A DNA stretch of 64,000 nucleotides from NCBI GenBank assembly GCA_947458265.1, contig CANGYF010000007.1, positions 62,001-126,000 on the forward strand, written 5' to 3'. Position numbers and translations under genes: made by a program. Origin of the DNA: Betaproteobacteria bacterium (GTDB taxonomy: Bacteria; Pseudomonadota; Gammaproteobacteria; Burkholderiales; CAIKXV01). Below, one piece after another: positions 8,716-17,089 of this stretch (positions are counted from its first letter, which is position 1; every line of letters starts with the position of its first letter). Below the pieces are notes generated by a model. The model was not told the origin of the DNA, ran no database searches, and saw only the letters and a list, made by a program, of their open reading frames with translations.

Positions 8716-9876
8716 ATGAACTTCGACCTGTCTGAAGACCAGCAGCTTTTCCAGGATGCCGTTCGCGGCTTCGCCGAGCGCCACCTGCGCGCAGACGCGC
8801 TCAGGCGCGCGCACGCCCCGGAGCATCCGGCTGACGTCGGCCGCCTGATGGCCGAGCAGGGCCTGATGGGTATCACCATCCCGGAGGCCGATGGTGGCCA
8901 GGGCGGCACGCTGCTCGATGCGGTGATCGCGATCCAGGAAGTGGCCAAGGTCTGCCCGCGCAGTGCAGACGTGATCCAGGCCGGCAACTTCGGACCGATC
9001 CGGGTGTTTGCCGAATACGGCACGCCGGCCCAGAAAGAGAAGTACCTGAAGCCGCTGCTGCGCGGCGAGACCGTGATCTGCCTCGGCATGACCGAACCCG
9101 AGGCCGGCTCGGCGGTCACCGACCTCAAGACCAGCGCGAAGCCCGACGGCGACGGCTACCGGATCTCCGGCACCAAGGTGTTCAACACGCACGGCCCGTA
9201 TGCCGACGTGTACCTCGTGTACGTCCGCTATGCGCCAGGCGTCGGCGGCATCGGCTCGGTGCTGATCGAGCGTGGTGCACCGGGCTTCCGCATCGGCAAG
9301 ACCTCGAAGTTCCTGTCCGGCGAGGAATGGGCGCAGCTCTACTTCGAGGACGTCTACGTGCCGCCGGAGAACGTGCTGCTGAAGGAAGGCGGCTTCAAGA
9401 AGCAGATCGCCGGCTTCAACGTCGAGCGCATGGGCAACTGCGCCCGCTCGCTCGCCTACGGCCAGCTGGCGTTCGAGACGGCCCGCCAGTGGGCGATGGA
9501 CCGCAAGCAGTTCGGCCGGCCGCTGTGCGAATTCCAGGGCCTGCAATGGCAGTTCGCCGAACTCAAGATGCGCCTCGATGCGGCGCAGCTGCTGCTCTAC
9601 CGCGCGGCGCTGTCGGGCGGCGAGTCGGGTATCCCGACGCAGCTCGATACCGCGATGGCCAAGCACACCTGCAACCAGGTCGGCTTCGACGCCTGCAACT
9701 TCGCGATGCAGGTGATGGGCGGCATGGGCTACAGCGACGAGTCGCTGATCGAATACATGTTCCGCAAGACGCGTGGCTGGATGATCGCCGGCGGCTCGCT
9801 CGAGATCCTGAAGCAGCGCATCGCCGAAGGCGTGTTCGGACGCAGCTTCGACCAGCGCCCGCCCCGGACTGCCTGA
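8716..9876 (+). CDS. acyl-CoA dehydrogenase
   Basis: 386 residues, standard for homotetrameric flavin acyl-CoA dehydrogenases. MNFDLSEDQQLFQDAVRGF at the N-terminus, the FAD/substrate motif GMTEPEAGSAVTDLKT, and DRKQFGRPLCEFQGLQ are all present. A Glu at 346 (in SLIEYMFRKTRG) occupies the place of the catalytic base; the following segment reads IAGGSLEI rather than the common YEGTSQI, as in several dehydrogenases for non-linear acyl-CoAs. ATG 8716 has GGGAGGA at good spacing. The next gene, an ADP-forming CoA ligase, starts 11 bases after the stop, so activation and alpha,beta-oxidation are probably encoded together. Confidence 0.93.
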   Translation: MNFDLSEDQQLFQDAVRGFAERHLRADALRRAHAPEHPADVGRLMAEQGLMGITIPEADGGQGGTLLDAVIAIQEVAKVCPRSADVIQAGNFGPIRVFAEYGTPAQKEKYLKPLLRGETVICLGMTEPEAGSAVTDLKTSAKPDGDGYRISGTKVFNTHGPYADVYLVYVRYAPGVGGIGSVLIERGAPGFRIGKTSKFLSGEEWAQLYFEDVYVPPENVLLKEGGFKKQIAGFNVERMGNCARSLAYGQLAFETARQWAMDRKQFGRPLCEFQGLQWQFAELKMRLDAAQLLLYRAALSGGESGIPTQLDTAMAKHTCNQVGFDACNFAMQVMGGMGYSDESLIEYMFRKTRGWMIAGGSLEILKQRIAEGVFGRSFDQRPPRTA

Positions 9877-9887
9877 GCCCGACGACG

Positions 9888-11993
9888 ATGAACGAACTCT
9901 CGAGCGCCCTGTTCCATCCGCAGCGCATCGCACTGGTCGGCGCATCCGGAGATGCGACCAAGAACACTGCACGGCCACAGCGCTTCCTGCGCAAGCACGG
10001 CTTCACCGGCACCATCCTGCCGATCAACCCCGGGCGACCCGAGATCCTCGGCGAACCGGCCTACGCCACGCTCGAGGCCGCGGCAGCCTCTCTCGGTGGC
10101 CAGCCGATCGACCATGTGTTCATCATGACCCCGGCTGCGTCGGTGCTCGAACTGGTGCGTGAGTGCGTGCGCCTCAAGGTGAAGGTGGCGACCCTCTACA
10201 GCGACGGCTTCGCGGAGCGCGGCGACGAAGGCCGCGCGCTGCAGGAAGAGATGGTGTCGGTCGCGCGCGCAGGTGGCCTGCGCCTGCTCGGGCCGAACGC
10301 CCTGGGCGTGATCGACACCCATGCCGGCACGCCGATCACCTGCAACGCCACCTTCGAGGGCGACCTGCTCCTGCGCGGTAACCTGGCGATCGTCTCCCAG
10401 AGCGGCAGCATGATGGGCTCGCTCATGTCGCGCGCACAGGCACGCGGCTTCGGTTTCTCCCGGCTGGTATCGGTCGGCAACGAATGCGACATCGGCGTCG
10501 GCGAGCTGGTCGACCTGATGGTCGACGATCCGAACACACACGCGATCCTGCTGTTCCTCGAGACGCTGCGTGATGCCCCTGCTCTGGCCGCCGCGGCACG
10601 CCGCGCGCTCGCCGCGGGCAAGCCGGTGATCGCCTACAAGCTGGGCCGCTCCGAGATCGGTCGCGAACTGGCCGCTTCGCATACCGGCGCGATGACCGGC
10701 GCCGACGACACGGCGGCGGCATTCTTCCGCGCCAACGGCATCGTGCGCGTGGCTACCCTGGAATCGCTGCTCGAGACCGCGCAGCTGCTGGTCCGCTTCC
10801 CGCCCTCGAAGCAGCCGCGCACCGGGCGCCGCAGGGTCGGCGTGGTCACCACCACCGGCGGTGGCGCCGCGACCGTGGTCGACCAGCTCGGCCTGTACGA
10901 CATCGAGATCGCACCGCCGACCGAGGCGGTCGTGCAGCAGCTGGCGGCCCGGAACATCCATGTCGGCCAGTCGCCGATGATCGACCTGACGCTGGCCGGC
11001 ACCAAGAAAGAAATCTACAGCGCGGTGCTCGAGGCGATGCTCGCGTCCGACCATTGCGACGCGGTGCTGGCGGTGGTCGGCTCGAGCGCCCAGTTCCATC
11101 CGCAGCTCGCGGTGGAGCCGATCATCGGCGCCAATCCCGCCAAGCCGCTCGCGGTCTTCATCGCCCCCGCGGCCGACACCTCCCTCGACCTGCTGCGCGC
11201 CGGCGGCATCCCTGCGTTCCGCACGCCCGAGAGCTGTGCCGACGCGATCCGCTGCTGGTTCGACTGGCAGGCTCCGGTCGAACGCGCCGACGTAGAACGC
11301 CCGGCGTACCTGGGCACGGTGGCAGGCCTGGTGGCCGCTGCCGCAGGCGTGCCGCTGAACGAACGTGATGCGGCTGCGGTGTTCTCCGCGCTGGGCATCG
11401 CGGCCGCGCCGTCGCAGGTGCTCACCGCGCCCGACCAGGGATCTTCGATCCCGTATCCCGTGGTGGCCAAGGTGCTCTCGCGCGACGTGCTGCACAAGAC
11501 CGATGCCGGCGGCGTCGTGCTCGGCATCCCGGACGCGGCGCGCCTGAAGGACGCCTACGGCCGCATCCTCGACAACGTGCGCGCGAAGCATCCGGATGCA
11601 CGCATCGACGGCGTACTGGTGCAGAAGATGGAGCGCGGCCTGGCGGAGGTGATCCTCGGTTACCGGCACGATCCTCAGGTAGGCCCGGTGGTGATCGTCG
11701 GCGCGGGCGGCACCCTCGCCGAGATCTACAAGGATTACGCGATCCGCTGCGCCCCGGTCGACCTGGCAGAGGCGCACCGGATGATTGGCGAAGTGAAGGC
11801 ACTGGCGCTGGTGCGCGGCTACCGAGGGCTGCCCCCCGGCGATGTCGATGCACTGGCCGCGGCCGTGGTGGCGTTCTCCACCCTGGCGCTGCTGCCCGGT
11901 ACGACCGTGGCCGAGGCAGAGATCAACCCGCTCCTGGTAAAGCCGGCCGGGGCAGGGGTTGTCGCCGTGGACGGATTGCTGCTCACGCGCTGA
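9888..11993 (+). CDS. ADP-forming acyl-CoA synthetase (acetate-CoA ligase family, fused)
   Basis: 701 residues. The order is an N-terminal CoA-binding Rossmann domain (LVGAS near residue 16, GPNALGVID near 135), succinyl-CoA-ligase-like domains with the phosphorylated histidine at His265 (SHTGAMTG), and a C-terminal ATP-grasp domain (about 480-701; VAKVLSRDVLHKTDAGGV, GAGGTLAEIYKD, EAEINPLLV). This is the fused alpha-beta layout of NDP-forming acyl-CoA synthetases. No GNAT domain is present, unlike PatZ. It sits directly after an acyl-CoA dehydrogenase, so it likely activates the acid that the dehydrogenase then oxidises. The acid is not known. Confidence 0.9.
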   Translation: MNELSSALFHPQRIALVGASGDATKNTARPQRFLRKHGFTGTILPINPGRPEILGEPAYATLEAAAASLGGQPIDHVFIMTPAASVLELVRECVRLKVKVATLYSDGFAERGDEGRALQEEMVSVARAGGLRLLGPNALGVIDTHAGTPITCNATFEGDLLLRGNLAIVSQSGSMMGSLMSRAQARGFGFSRLVSVGNECDIGVGELVDLMVDDPNTHAILLFLETLRDAPALAAAARRALAAGKPVIAYKLGRSEIGRELAASHTGAMTGADDTAAAFFRANGIVRVATLESLLETAQLLVRFPPSKQPRTGRRRVGVVTTTGGGAATVVDQLGLYDIEIAPPTEAVVQQLAARNIHVGQSPMIDLTLAGTKKEIYSAVLEAMLASDHCDAVLAVVGSSAQFHPQLAVEPIIGANPAKPLAVFIAPAADTSLDLLRAGGIPAFRTPESCADAIRCWFDWQAPVERADVERPAYLGTVAGLVAAAAGVPLNERDAAAVFSALGIAAAPSQVLTAPDQGSSIPYPVVAKVLSRDVLHKTDAGGVVLGIPDAARLKDAYGRILDNVRAKHPDARIDGVLVQKMERGLAEVILGYRHDPQVGPVVIVGAGGTLAEIYKDYAIRCAPVDLAEAHRMIGEVKALALVRGYRGLPPGDVDALAAAVVAFSTLALLPGTTVAEAEINPLLVKPAGAGVVAVDGLLLTR

Positions 11994-12026
11994 CGACCGT
12001 CCCCTCATGGATGCGGGATTTGGTAC

Positions 12027-12059
12027 CCTCTCAGCCTGACAGTTTCGCCGGGTGAGAGG
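12027..12059 (+). repeat. inverted repeat in the leader of the 371-residue gene
   Basis: CCTCTCA (12027-12033) and TGAGAGG (12053-12059) form a perfect 7-base dyad around a 19-base spacer, starting about 30 bases after the preceding stop and ending 15 bases before the next start codon. It could be a leader stem-loop or a protein site. No U-tract follows. Confidence 0.4.
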
Positions 12060-12074
12060 CAGGGTGACGGTCCC

Positions 12075-13190
12075 ATGGCAGCGATACTGAAGCGCGGACC
12101 CGCGGAAGTCCAGGGCTGGATCGAGGACCTGCGCAACCGCCTGCAGGATCCGGTGGTGCTCCATGTGCTGCCGCCGCTGGTGGGGCTGCCCGTCGAGCGC
12201 CCGGGGGCCGATTTCGTCGCGCTGCTCGACGGCGGACTGCCGCCGCGCGACGATGCAGACCTGCTGGCCCTGTTCGCGATCGCGCGCACCGGCATCCGCC
12301 TGTCGCATCTCGTCGGCTCGCCCTGGTATTTCGCATTCACCCGCGATATCGGCCGGCGTGCCCGCTGGGCGGCGCACTGGCAGGCCTCGCGCAGACCCAT
12401 CGCCACCGCCGACCAACAGTCCGCGCGCGCCGACTTCGCGGTGCTCGCAGGCACGTTGTTCGATGCCTCCGAGGGTTTCAGCGTGCACGACATCCTCGAG
12501 ACGCATGCGATCGTGGAGGGACTGCATGCGACGATGGCGCGGCCGAGCGCCGTCGCGTTGTACCACCTCGCACTGGAACTCTACCGCGAGCGACCGGCCA
12601 GCCTGCATCTGCTCTCGCGCGTAGCCGGATTGTTCGACATCGAAGTCGCGGTGGCCCTGCTGCCGCGGCTGTGTGCGGCGGCGCTGCGCTTCCGGTTCCC
12701 TGCGATCGCGCTGAGTGACCTGATCGGGTCGCTGGAACAGAACAGGGCCAAGGTCGACCGGCTGATCGACATGACTGCCGAGCGCTTCTTCGCCGCCTGC
12801 CGGCTGGATCCCTCCGCCGCTGCACGCTCGGTACGCGAGCAGTCGGTCGACGCGTCCTTCGTCGAGGCCGATGCCTGGGACGAGTCGATCCGCGCATACT
12901 TCGACCGCTACGAGTCGCTGCAGGGTGACGAAGCACGGCTTCAGGCGTCGATCCATCCGATGCTGCCGGCGCCGCCCGATGCCGTGCCGCCGGCACTGAA
13001 TGCCGCTCAGGTGCGGCCGGCGCCCCTGTTCCAGCCGACCTGGCTGCTGTTCGCCGACGGCCAGGTCGCAGACCTGCGGCAGGCGCCTGGCACCCTCACC
13101 GACCATGCTCGCTGGGTCGCCGATGCGCTCGGGGTGCTGGATGGCCTGGCCTGGCTCGGCGAGGCGCAGCCGTCCCCCGGTCTCTCCTGA
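12075..13190 (+). CDS. hypothetical protein, unrecognised
   Basis: 371 residues. I do not recognise the family. The protein is mostly helical by composition, has no signal peptide, no membrane segment, and no cysteine pair or nucleotide-binding motif. Residues about 175-265 are hydrophobic-helical (LPRLCAAALRFRFPAIALSDL), and about 315-340 is a proline/alanine-rich linker before a short C-terminal segment. Codon use matches its neighbours and AGGGTGA precedes ATG 12075, so it looks like a real gene. It follows the acyl-CoA synthetase by 81 bases and precedes trxC by 34 bases. A redox or folding partner of TrxC is conceivable but only from position. Confidence 0.75.
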   Translation: MAAILKRGPAEVQGWIEDLRNRLQDPVVLHVLPPLVGLPVERPGADFVALLDGGLPPRDDADLLALFAIARTGIRLSHLVGSPWYFAFTRDIGRRARWAAHWQASRRPIATADQQSARADFAVLAGTLFDASEGFSVHDILETHAIVEGLHATMARPSAVALYHLALELYRERPASLHLLSRVAGLFDIEVAVALLPRLCAAALRFRFPAIALSDLIGSLEQNRAKVDRLIDMTAERFFAACRLDPSAAARSVREQSVDASFVEADAWDESIRAYFDRYESLQGDEARLQASIHPMLPAPPDAVPPALNAAQVRPAPLFQPTWLLFADGQVADLRQAPGTLTDHARWVADALGVLDGLAWLGEAQPSPGLS

Positions 13191-13224
13191 TCTTCTCGGG
13201 ATGCCACCCGCGCCGGAGCCCCCG

Positions 13225-13671
13225 ATGACCGATCCTCTGCACCTCTGCTGCCCGCACTGCCAGGCCGTCAACCGCGTCCCGGCTGCCAGGCTGGGACAGG
13301 CGCCGCGCTGCGGGCAGTGCCACCAGCCGCTGTTCACCGGCAGGCCGCTGCCGCTTACCGCCGCCAGCTTCGAACGGCACCTCGTGCGCAGCGACATTCC
13401 GCTGCTGGTGGACTTCTGGGCACCGTGGTGCGGTCCATGCCGCACCATGGCACCGCAGTTCGAGCGCGCGGCGCTACAGCTGGAGCCGGGCATGCGGCTG
13501 GCGAAGGTCGATACCGAGGCCGAGCCAGCGCTCGGCAGCCGTTTCGCGATCCGCAGCATCCCGACACTGGTGCTGTTCGACAGGGGCAGCGAGGTCGCCC
13601 GGCAACCGGGTGCGATGGGCGCCGAGGACATCGTTCGCTGGGCACGGGCGCACCTGCCAGCCAGGGGTTGA
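13225..13671 (+). CDS. trxC: thioredoxin 2 (TrxC)
   Basis: 148 residues. An N-terminal zinc ribbon with Cys9-x2-Cys12 (CPHC) and Cys29-x2-Cys32 (CGQC) precedes a thioredoxin domain with the active site WCGPC at 68-72 and cis-Pro motif IRSIPTLVLF. The zinc ribbon distinguishes TrxC from TrxA. It reduces protein disulfides in the cytoplasm, and in other bacteria is induced by oxidative stress. I chose ATG 13225 over the in-frame ATG 13201 because only the former has a GGAG at 6-7 bases and it places the first zinc cysteines at the usual distance. Confidence 0.95.
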   Translation: MTDPLHLCCPHCQAVNRVPAARLGQAPRCGQCHQPLFTGRPLPLTAASFERHLVRSDIPLLVDFWAPWCGPCRTMAPQFERAALQLEPGMRLAKVDTEAEPALGSRFAIRSIPTLVLFDRGSEVARQPGAMGAEDIVRWARAHLPARG

Positions 13672-13716
13672 ACGCCGGCGGTCAGCAGACGCTCGGACCC
13701 GTTGCGGCTGGCCGCT

Positions 13717-14769
13717 TCAGCGCGCGAATGCAGTCGTGAGGAAGCCGACGATCGCCTCGGCAGCCTGCGCACGCAGCCGCGTATTGCCTTCGACGTTCGC
13801 TCCGCGCGCGCTGCACGACTGCTCGTTCACCGCGGCCATCTGGTTGCCCGGGATCCGCTGCCCGGTGACGCGGTCGACGAAGATGCCGGCGTCGATGTCG
13901 AACTCCAGCGGGCAACCCTCGAGCGTGCGCGCAGCACTCGCGAGGTAGATGCGGCGCGGACTGTCGTCGTCGAACTTGTGGTGGCCACCGGCCAGTGCCA
14001 GGAACTGCACCGGCGTGCCGGCCTTGCCGACCAGGGCCGAATAGTCGCGGCAGCCGCCGATCGGCACATAGTCGTCCGCGTCACCGTGGACGAAGAACAT
14101 CGGCACCTTGCCGAAGACGCCAGGCTTCGGTGCGAGCCGGATGGCGCCGGTACAACCGGCGGCATACACCGGGACGTGGGCCGCAAAGCGCAGGCCGCCG
14201 GGCAGCGCCTGCGACGCCACCACCCGCTCGGCGGCGCTGCGGATCACCGCGGCGCCGCCGCGCGAGAAACCCATCACCGCGATGCGCGAGGCATCGACCT
14301 GGGGATGGGTGGACAGCAGCCGCAGCGCCGCGAACGCATCGGCCACGTCCGCCGCGAACGGCACCTGCCTCTGGTCCTCGACCGTGCTGGAGACGCCGCG
14401 CGGGCCGAACGAGTCGATCGACAGCACTGCAATGCCTGCCGCGTTGAACTGGCGCGGCCAGAAGTCGAGCATCGCCTTGTAGATGCCGCCGGAGCCGTGC
14501 AGCAGCACCACGGCGGGCACCTTCGCGCCGGCAGCGACCTTCGGCATGAACAGGTGCCCGAGGGCGGTCGAGTTGCCATCGGGGCCTGGCCGCCTCATCA
14601 GTTCGGTGAGCGTCTTCGGCGTCGAGCTGGCGAAACGGAACGTACCGTCCGCCGGTGCAGCGGACAGGTCGGCCACCACGTCCTGCGCGAAGGCAGGCAA
14701 CGATGCGGGCGCCGTCCATCCCAGGACGGCGCAGAGCGCGGCAAGAAGCAGGCTGCGGCGGGCAGTCAT
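13717..14769 (-). CDS. secreted dienelactone-hydrolase-family esterase
   Basis: 350 residues. A signal peptide (about residues 1-28, ending AFA) precedes an alpha/beta-hydrolase fold: oxyanion region LLHGSGG (90-95), nucleophile Ser169 in GFSRGG, acid Asp in HGDADDYVP (about 230-233) and His in GGHHKFDD (263-264). This matches periplasmic dienelactone-hydrolase-like proteins. ATG 14769 has GGGAGC about 7 bases upstream. It is convergent with trxC, and the amidase gene on the same strand lies 91 bases downstream in the other direction. The substrate is unknown; a Cys-based true dienelactone hydrolase is unlikely because the nucleophile is Ser. Confidence 0.85.
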   Translation of the reverse strand: MTARRSLLLAALCAVLGWTAPASLPAFAQDVVADLSAAPADGTFRFASSTPKTLTELMRRPGPDGNSTALGHLFMPKVAAGAKVPAVVLLHGSGGIYKAMLDFWPRQFNAAGIAVLSIDSFGPRGVSSTVEDQRQVPFAADVADAFAALRLLSTHPQVDASRIAVMGFSRGGAAVIRSAAERVVASQALPGGLRFAAHVPVYAAGCTGAIRLAPKPGVFGKVPMFFVHGDADDYVPIGGCRDYSALVGKAGTPVQFLALAGGHHKFDDDSPRRIYLASAARTLEGCPLEFDIDAGIFVDRVTGQRIPGNQMAAVNEQSCSARGANVEGNTRLRAQAAEAIVGFLTTAFAR

Positions 14770-14860
14770 CAAAAGCTCCCAGAGCGTTGGAGTGCAAGCG
14801 TAGACCCACGCAGCACCGTTGTGAACCATGCCGGTTCGACCGGCTGGCGCCTGCCGCTGC

Positions 14861-16240
14861 TCAGGACAACGGCGGCAGGCCGTCGAAGCCGAACCGTGCC
14901 TCGCACCAGCGGGCGGCAGCCAGCAGCACCGCGTCGGCACGCTCGGCGCCGACCAGCTGGAGGCCGAGCGGCAATCCGCCGGGGCCGAGGCCGGTCGGCA
15001 CGGTGATCGCCGGCGTGCCGAGCAGCGTCCAGATCGAACAGAACACCGGATCGCCGCTGGTATCGATGCCTTCGGGCGCCTCTCCGGTCGTCGGCGGGGT
15101 GAGCACGGCATCGAAGCCGGATACGAACCGCGAGAACGCACCGCGCAGCCGCTCGCGGGCATCGAGCGCATCCTCGTAGCGCGCCCGGTCGATCGCAGCC
15201 GCCTGGTCGAGGTAGCTGTTCAGCCAGTCGCTGATCAGGCCACGCTGCCGGGCCTGCACCGGCTCGAAGTAGCGTACCGCCTCGTAACCCATGATCACGC
15301 CGTGCACGTCGTGCGCCTGCTCGAATCCGGCCGGCAGTTCGATGCGCTCGATGCATGCGCCGGTCGTGGCGAGCAAGGCCTGCGTGCGCTCGAACGCGTC
15401 CTGCATCGCCGGCGACGCTCGCGACCAGACCGGCGTACGCACCGCGGCGAATCGCGGCTGGCCCGATCGCTCCTGCGGCCAGGCAGCAGCCGGAGGCAGC
15501 GGCGCATGCAGGCCGAACCCGGGCTCGGCCAGCGCCTGCGCGATGCGTGCGACGCCCTCGACCGAACGCGCGTAGCAACCGGCCTGGTCGAGCGTCGGCG
15601 CATAGCTCAGCACCCCCTGCACCGGGAAGGCCGCGTAGCTGGGCTTGAAGCCGACGATGCCGCAGAACGCCGCCGGCCGGATCACCGAACCGTTGGTCTG
15701 GGTCGCCAGTGCCGCCGGGACACAACCTGCCGCCACCGCTGCCGCCGACCCGCTGGACGATCCGCCCGGGGTGTGGGCGGTGTTCCAGGGGTTGCGCGTC
15801 TCGCGCGGATGCATGAAGGCGAACTCGGTGGTGACCGTCTTGCCGAACACGAATCCGCCGGCCGCCTGCAGCCGCGCCACCAGCGGCGCATCGGCGGCGG
15901 CGATCGAATCGTCATGGATCGGCGAACCCATGCCGGTCACCAGGCCGTGCACGTCGATGATGTCCTTCACGCCGAACGGCACGCCGGCGAGCAGGCCGCG
16001 GGGCGCACCGCCAATGCCACTGGCACCAGCGACCGCCTCGGCACGCGCGCCGATCATCGCCGGATCGATCGCCTTGAACGCATGGATGCGCGGCTCCACC
16101 GCCAGCGCCTGCGCGACGCAGGCCCGGGCATGGTCGACCAGGCACAGGCGCCCGCTGGTCACCGCATCGACCAGATCAGTCAGCGGCAGGCGCAGTGGCG
16201 ACCCGGCGGCAGGACCACCCGCGCGCGGCAACGTGCCCAT
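14861..16240 (-). CDS. amidase-signature hydrolase (second copy)
   Basis: 459 residues, cytoplasmic. The catalytic set is Lys92 (GVKDII), cis-Ser161 (PGGSSSGS) and Ser185 (TNGSVIRPA), with exactly the same 69- and 24-residue spacings as the amidase at 4344-5624, so the two are distant paralogues. Unlike that copy it has the standard Gly before the nucleophile. It is the last gene of a minus-strand run (GGDEF-EAL, nitronate monooxygenase, enoyl-CoA hydratase, amidase) and starts 46 bases after the stop of the hydratase, separated by a 15-base tandem repeat. Substrate unknown. Confidence 0.87.
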   Translation of the reverse strand: MGTLPRAGGPAAGSPLRLPLTDLVDAVTSGRLCLVDHARACVAQALAVEPRIHAFKAIDPAMIGARAEAVAGASGIGGAPRGLLAGVPFGVKDIIDVHGLVTGMGSPIHDDSIAAADAPLVARLQAAGGFVFGKTVTTEFAFMHPRETRNPWNTAHTPGGSSSGSAAAVAAGCVPAALATQTNGSVIRPAAFCGIVGFKPSYAAFPVQGVLSYAPTLDQAGCYARSVEGVARIAQALAEPGFGLHAPLPPAAAWPQERSGQPRFAAVRTPVWSRASPAMQDAFERTQALLATTGACIERIELPAGFEQAHDVHGVIMGYEAVRYFEPVQARQRGLISDWLNSYLDQAAAIDRARYEDALDARERLRGAFSRFVSGFDAVLTPPTTGEAPEGIDTSGDPVFCSIWTLLGTPAITVPTGLGPGGLPLGLQLVGAERADAVLLAAARWCEARFGFDGLPPLS

Positions 16241-16245
16241 CGATC

Positions 16246-16305
16246 AGCGTCCGTCGAGTCAGAGTACGTTGAGTCTGCGTCCGTTGAGTCAGCGTCCGTT
16301 GAACT
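16246..16305. repeat. 15-base tandem repeat, four units
   Basis: Four imperfect units at 16246-16260, 16261-16275, 16276-16290 and 16291-16305. On the minus strand each reads like TCAACGGACGC plus TGA or AGA. The unit nearest the enoyl-CoA hydratase is that gene's own last codons (Phe-Asn-Gly-Arg-stop), so the array seems to have grown by duplicating the gene's 3' end, including its stop codon. Three of the four units keep an in-frame TGA. Confidence 0.8.
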
Positions 16306-17089
16306 TCGCCGGGCGCTTCTCGAGGAAGGCGAGCACGCCCTCGGCGTAGTCTTCGGTGAAGCCCAGCTCGCGCTGGCCATCGGCCTCCTGCTGCAGGATG
16401 TCCTCGAGCGACGCCTCGACGCCGGCCTTGATCGTCGCCGAGATGCGCCGGTAGGAACGGGTCGGGCCGGCAGCGAGGCGCTGAGCGATCGCCAGCGCTT
16501 CGTCGGGCAGCGCCGCATCGTCGACCACCTTCCACACCATGCCCCAGGCCTGCGCCTGCTCGGCACCGATCTTCTCGCCGAGCAGCGCACAGGCGTTGGC
16601 CCGAGCCGGGCCGATCAGCCGCGGCAGGAAGAAGCTCACGCCGCAGTCGGGCATCAGCCCGATGCGGCTGAACGCGAGCACGAAGCTCGCGCTGCGGGCG
16701 GCCACCACGATGTCGCAGGCGAGCGCCAGGCCCACGCCCATGCCGGCGGCCACGCCGTTGACCGCGCACACCACCGGGATCGGCGAGTGGTAGAGCCGCG
16801 AGAACAGCGGGTTCTTCGCCTCCAGCGAGGCGCCCAGGTCGTGCTTCTGGCCCTCGGGCAGCGGCTTGCGGTCGGTGAGGTCGACGCCGGAGCAGAAGCC
16901 GCGTCCGTTCGCGCCCAGCAGCAGCACGCGCGCGCCGCTGTCCGGTGCATCGATGCGCTCGAACGCGTCGAACAGTTCGTCCTGCATGCGCACGTTGAAC
17001 GCATTGAGCCGGTCGGGCCGGTTGAGCGTGATGCGGGCGATGCCTGCGTCGATCGAGAAGGTGATGGTCTGGTAGTCCACTGCGTTCAC
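16289..17089 (-). CDS. enoyl-CoA hydratase/isomerase (PaaG-like)
   Basis: 266 residues, crotonase fold. RITLNRPDRLNAFN and the oxyanion residues in GRGFCSGVDL and GVAAGMGVGL are present. In the catalytic region it reads FSRIGLMPDCG rather than the Glu-containing hydratase pattern, as in PaaG-type isomerases, whose Asp in PDxG is important. So an isomerase or ring-CoA role is likelier than simple hydration; this is family knowledge applied to the sequence. Its stop lies inside the 15-base repeat array. Its start overlaps the upstream nitronate monooxygenase stop by 4 bases (ATGA), indicating coupling. Confidence 0.88.
   Translation of the reverse strand: MNAVDYQTITFSIDAGIARITLNRPDRLNAFNVRMQDELFDAFERIDAPDSGARVLLLGANGRGFCSGVDLTDRKPLPEGQKHDLGASLEAKNPLFSRLYHSPIPVVCAVNGVAAGMGVGLALACDIVVAARSASFVLAFSRIGLMPDCGVSFFLPRLIGPARANACALLGEKIGAEQAQAWGMVWKVVDDAALPDEALAIAQRLAAGPTRSYRRISATIKAGVEASLEDILQQEADGQRELGFTEDYAEGVLAFLEKRPAKFNGR

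Noticed and set aside
9729-13772. Very long open frame antisense to the acyl-CoA dehydrogenase, acyl-CoA synthetase and trxC genes
   Set aside because: The translation is Arg/His/Gln-rich with no family similarity, and the opposite strand encodes recognisable enzymes. Long antisense frames are expected in such GC-rich DNA.
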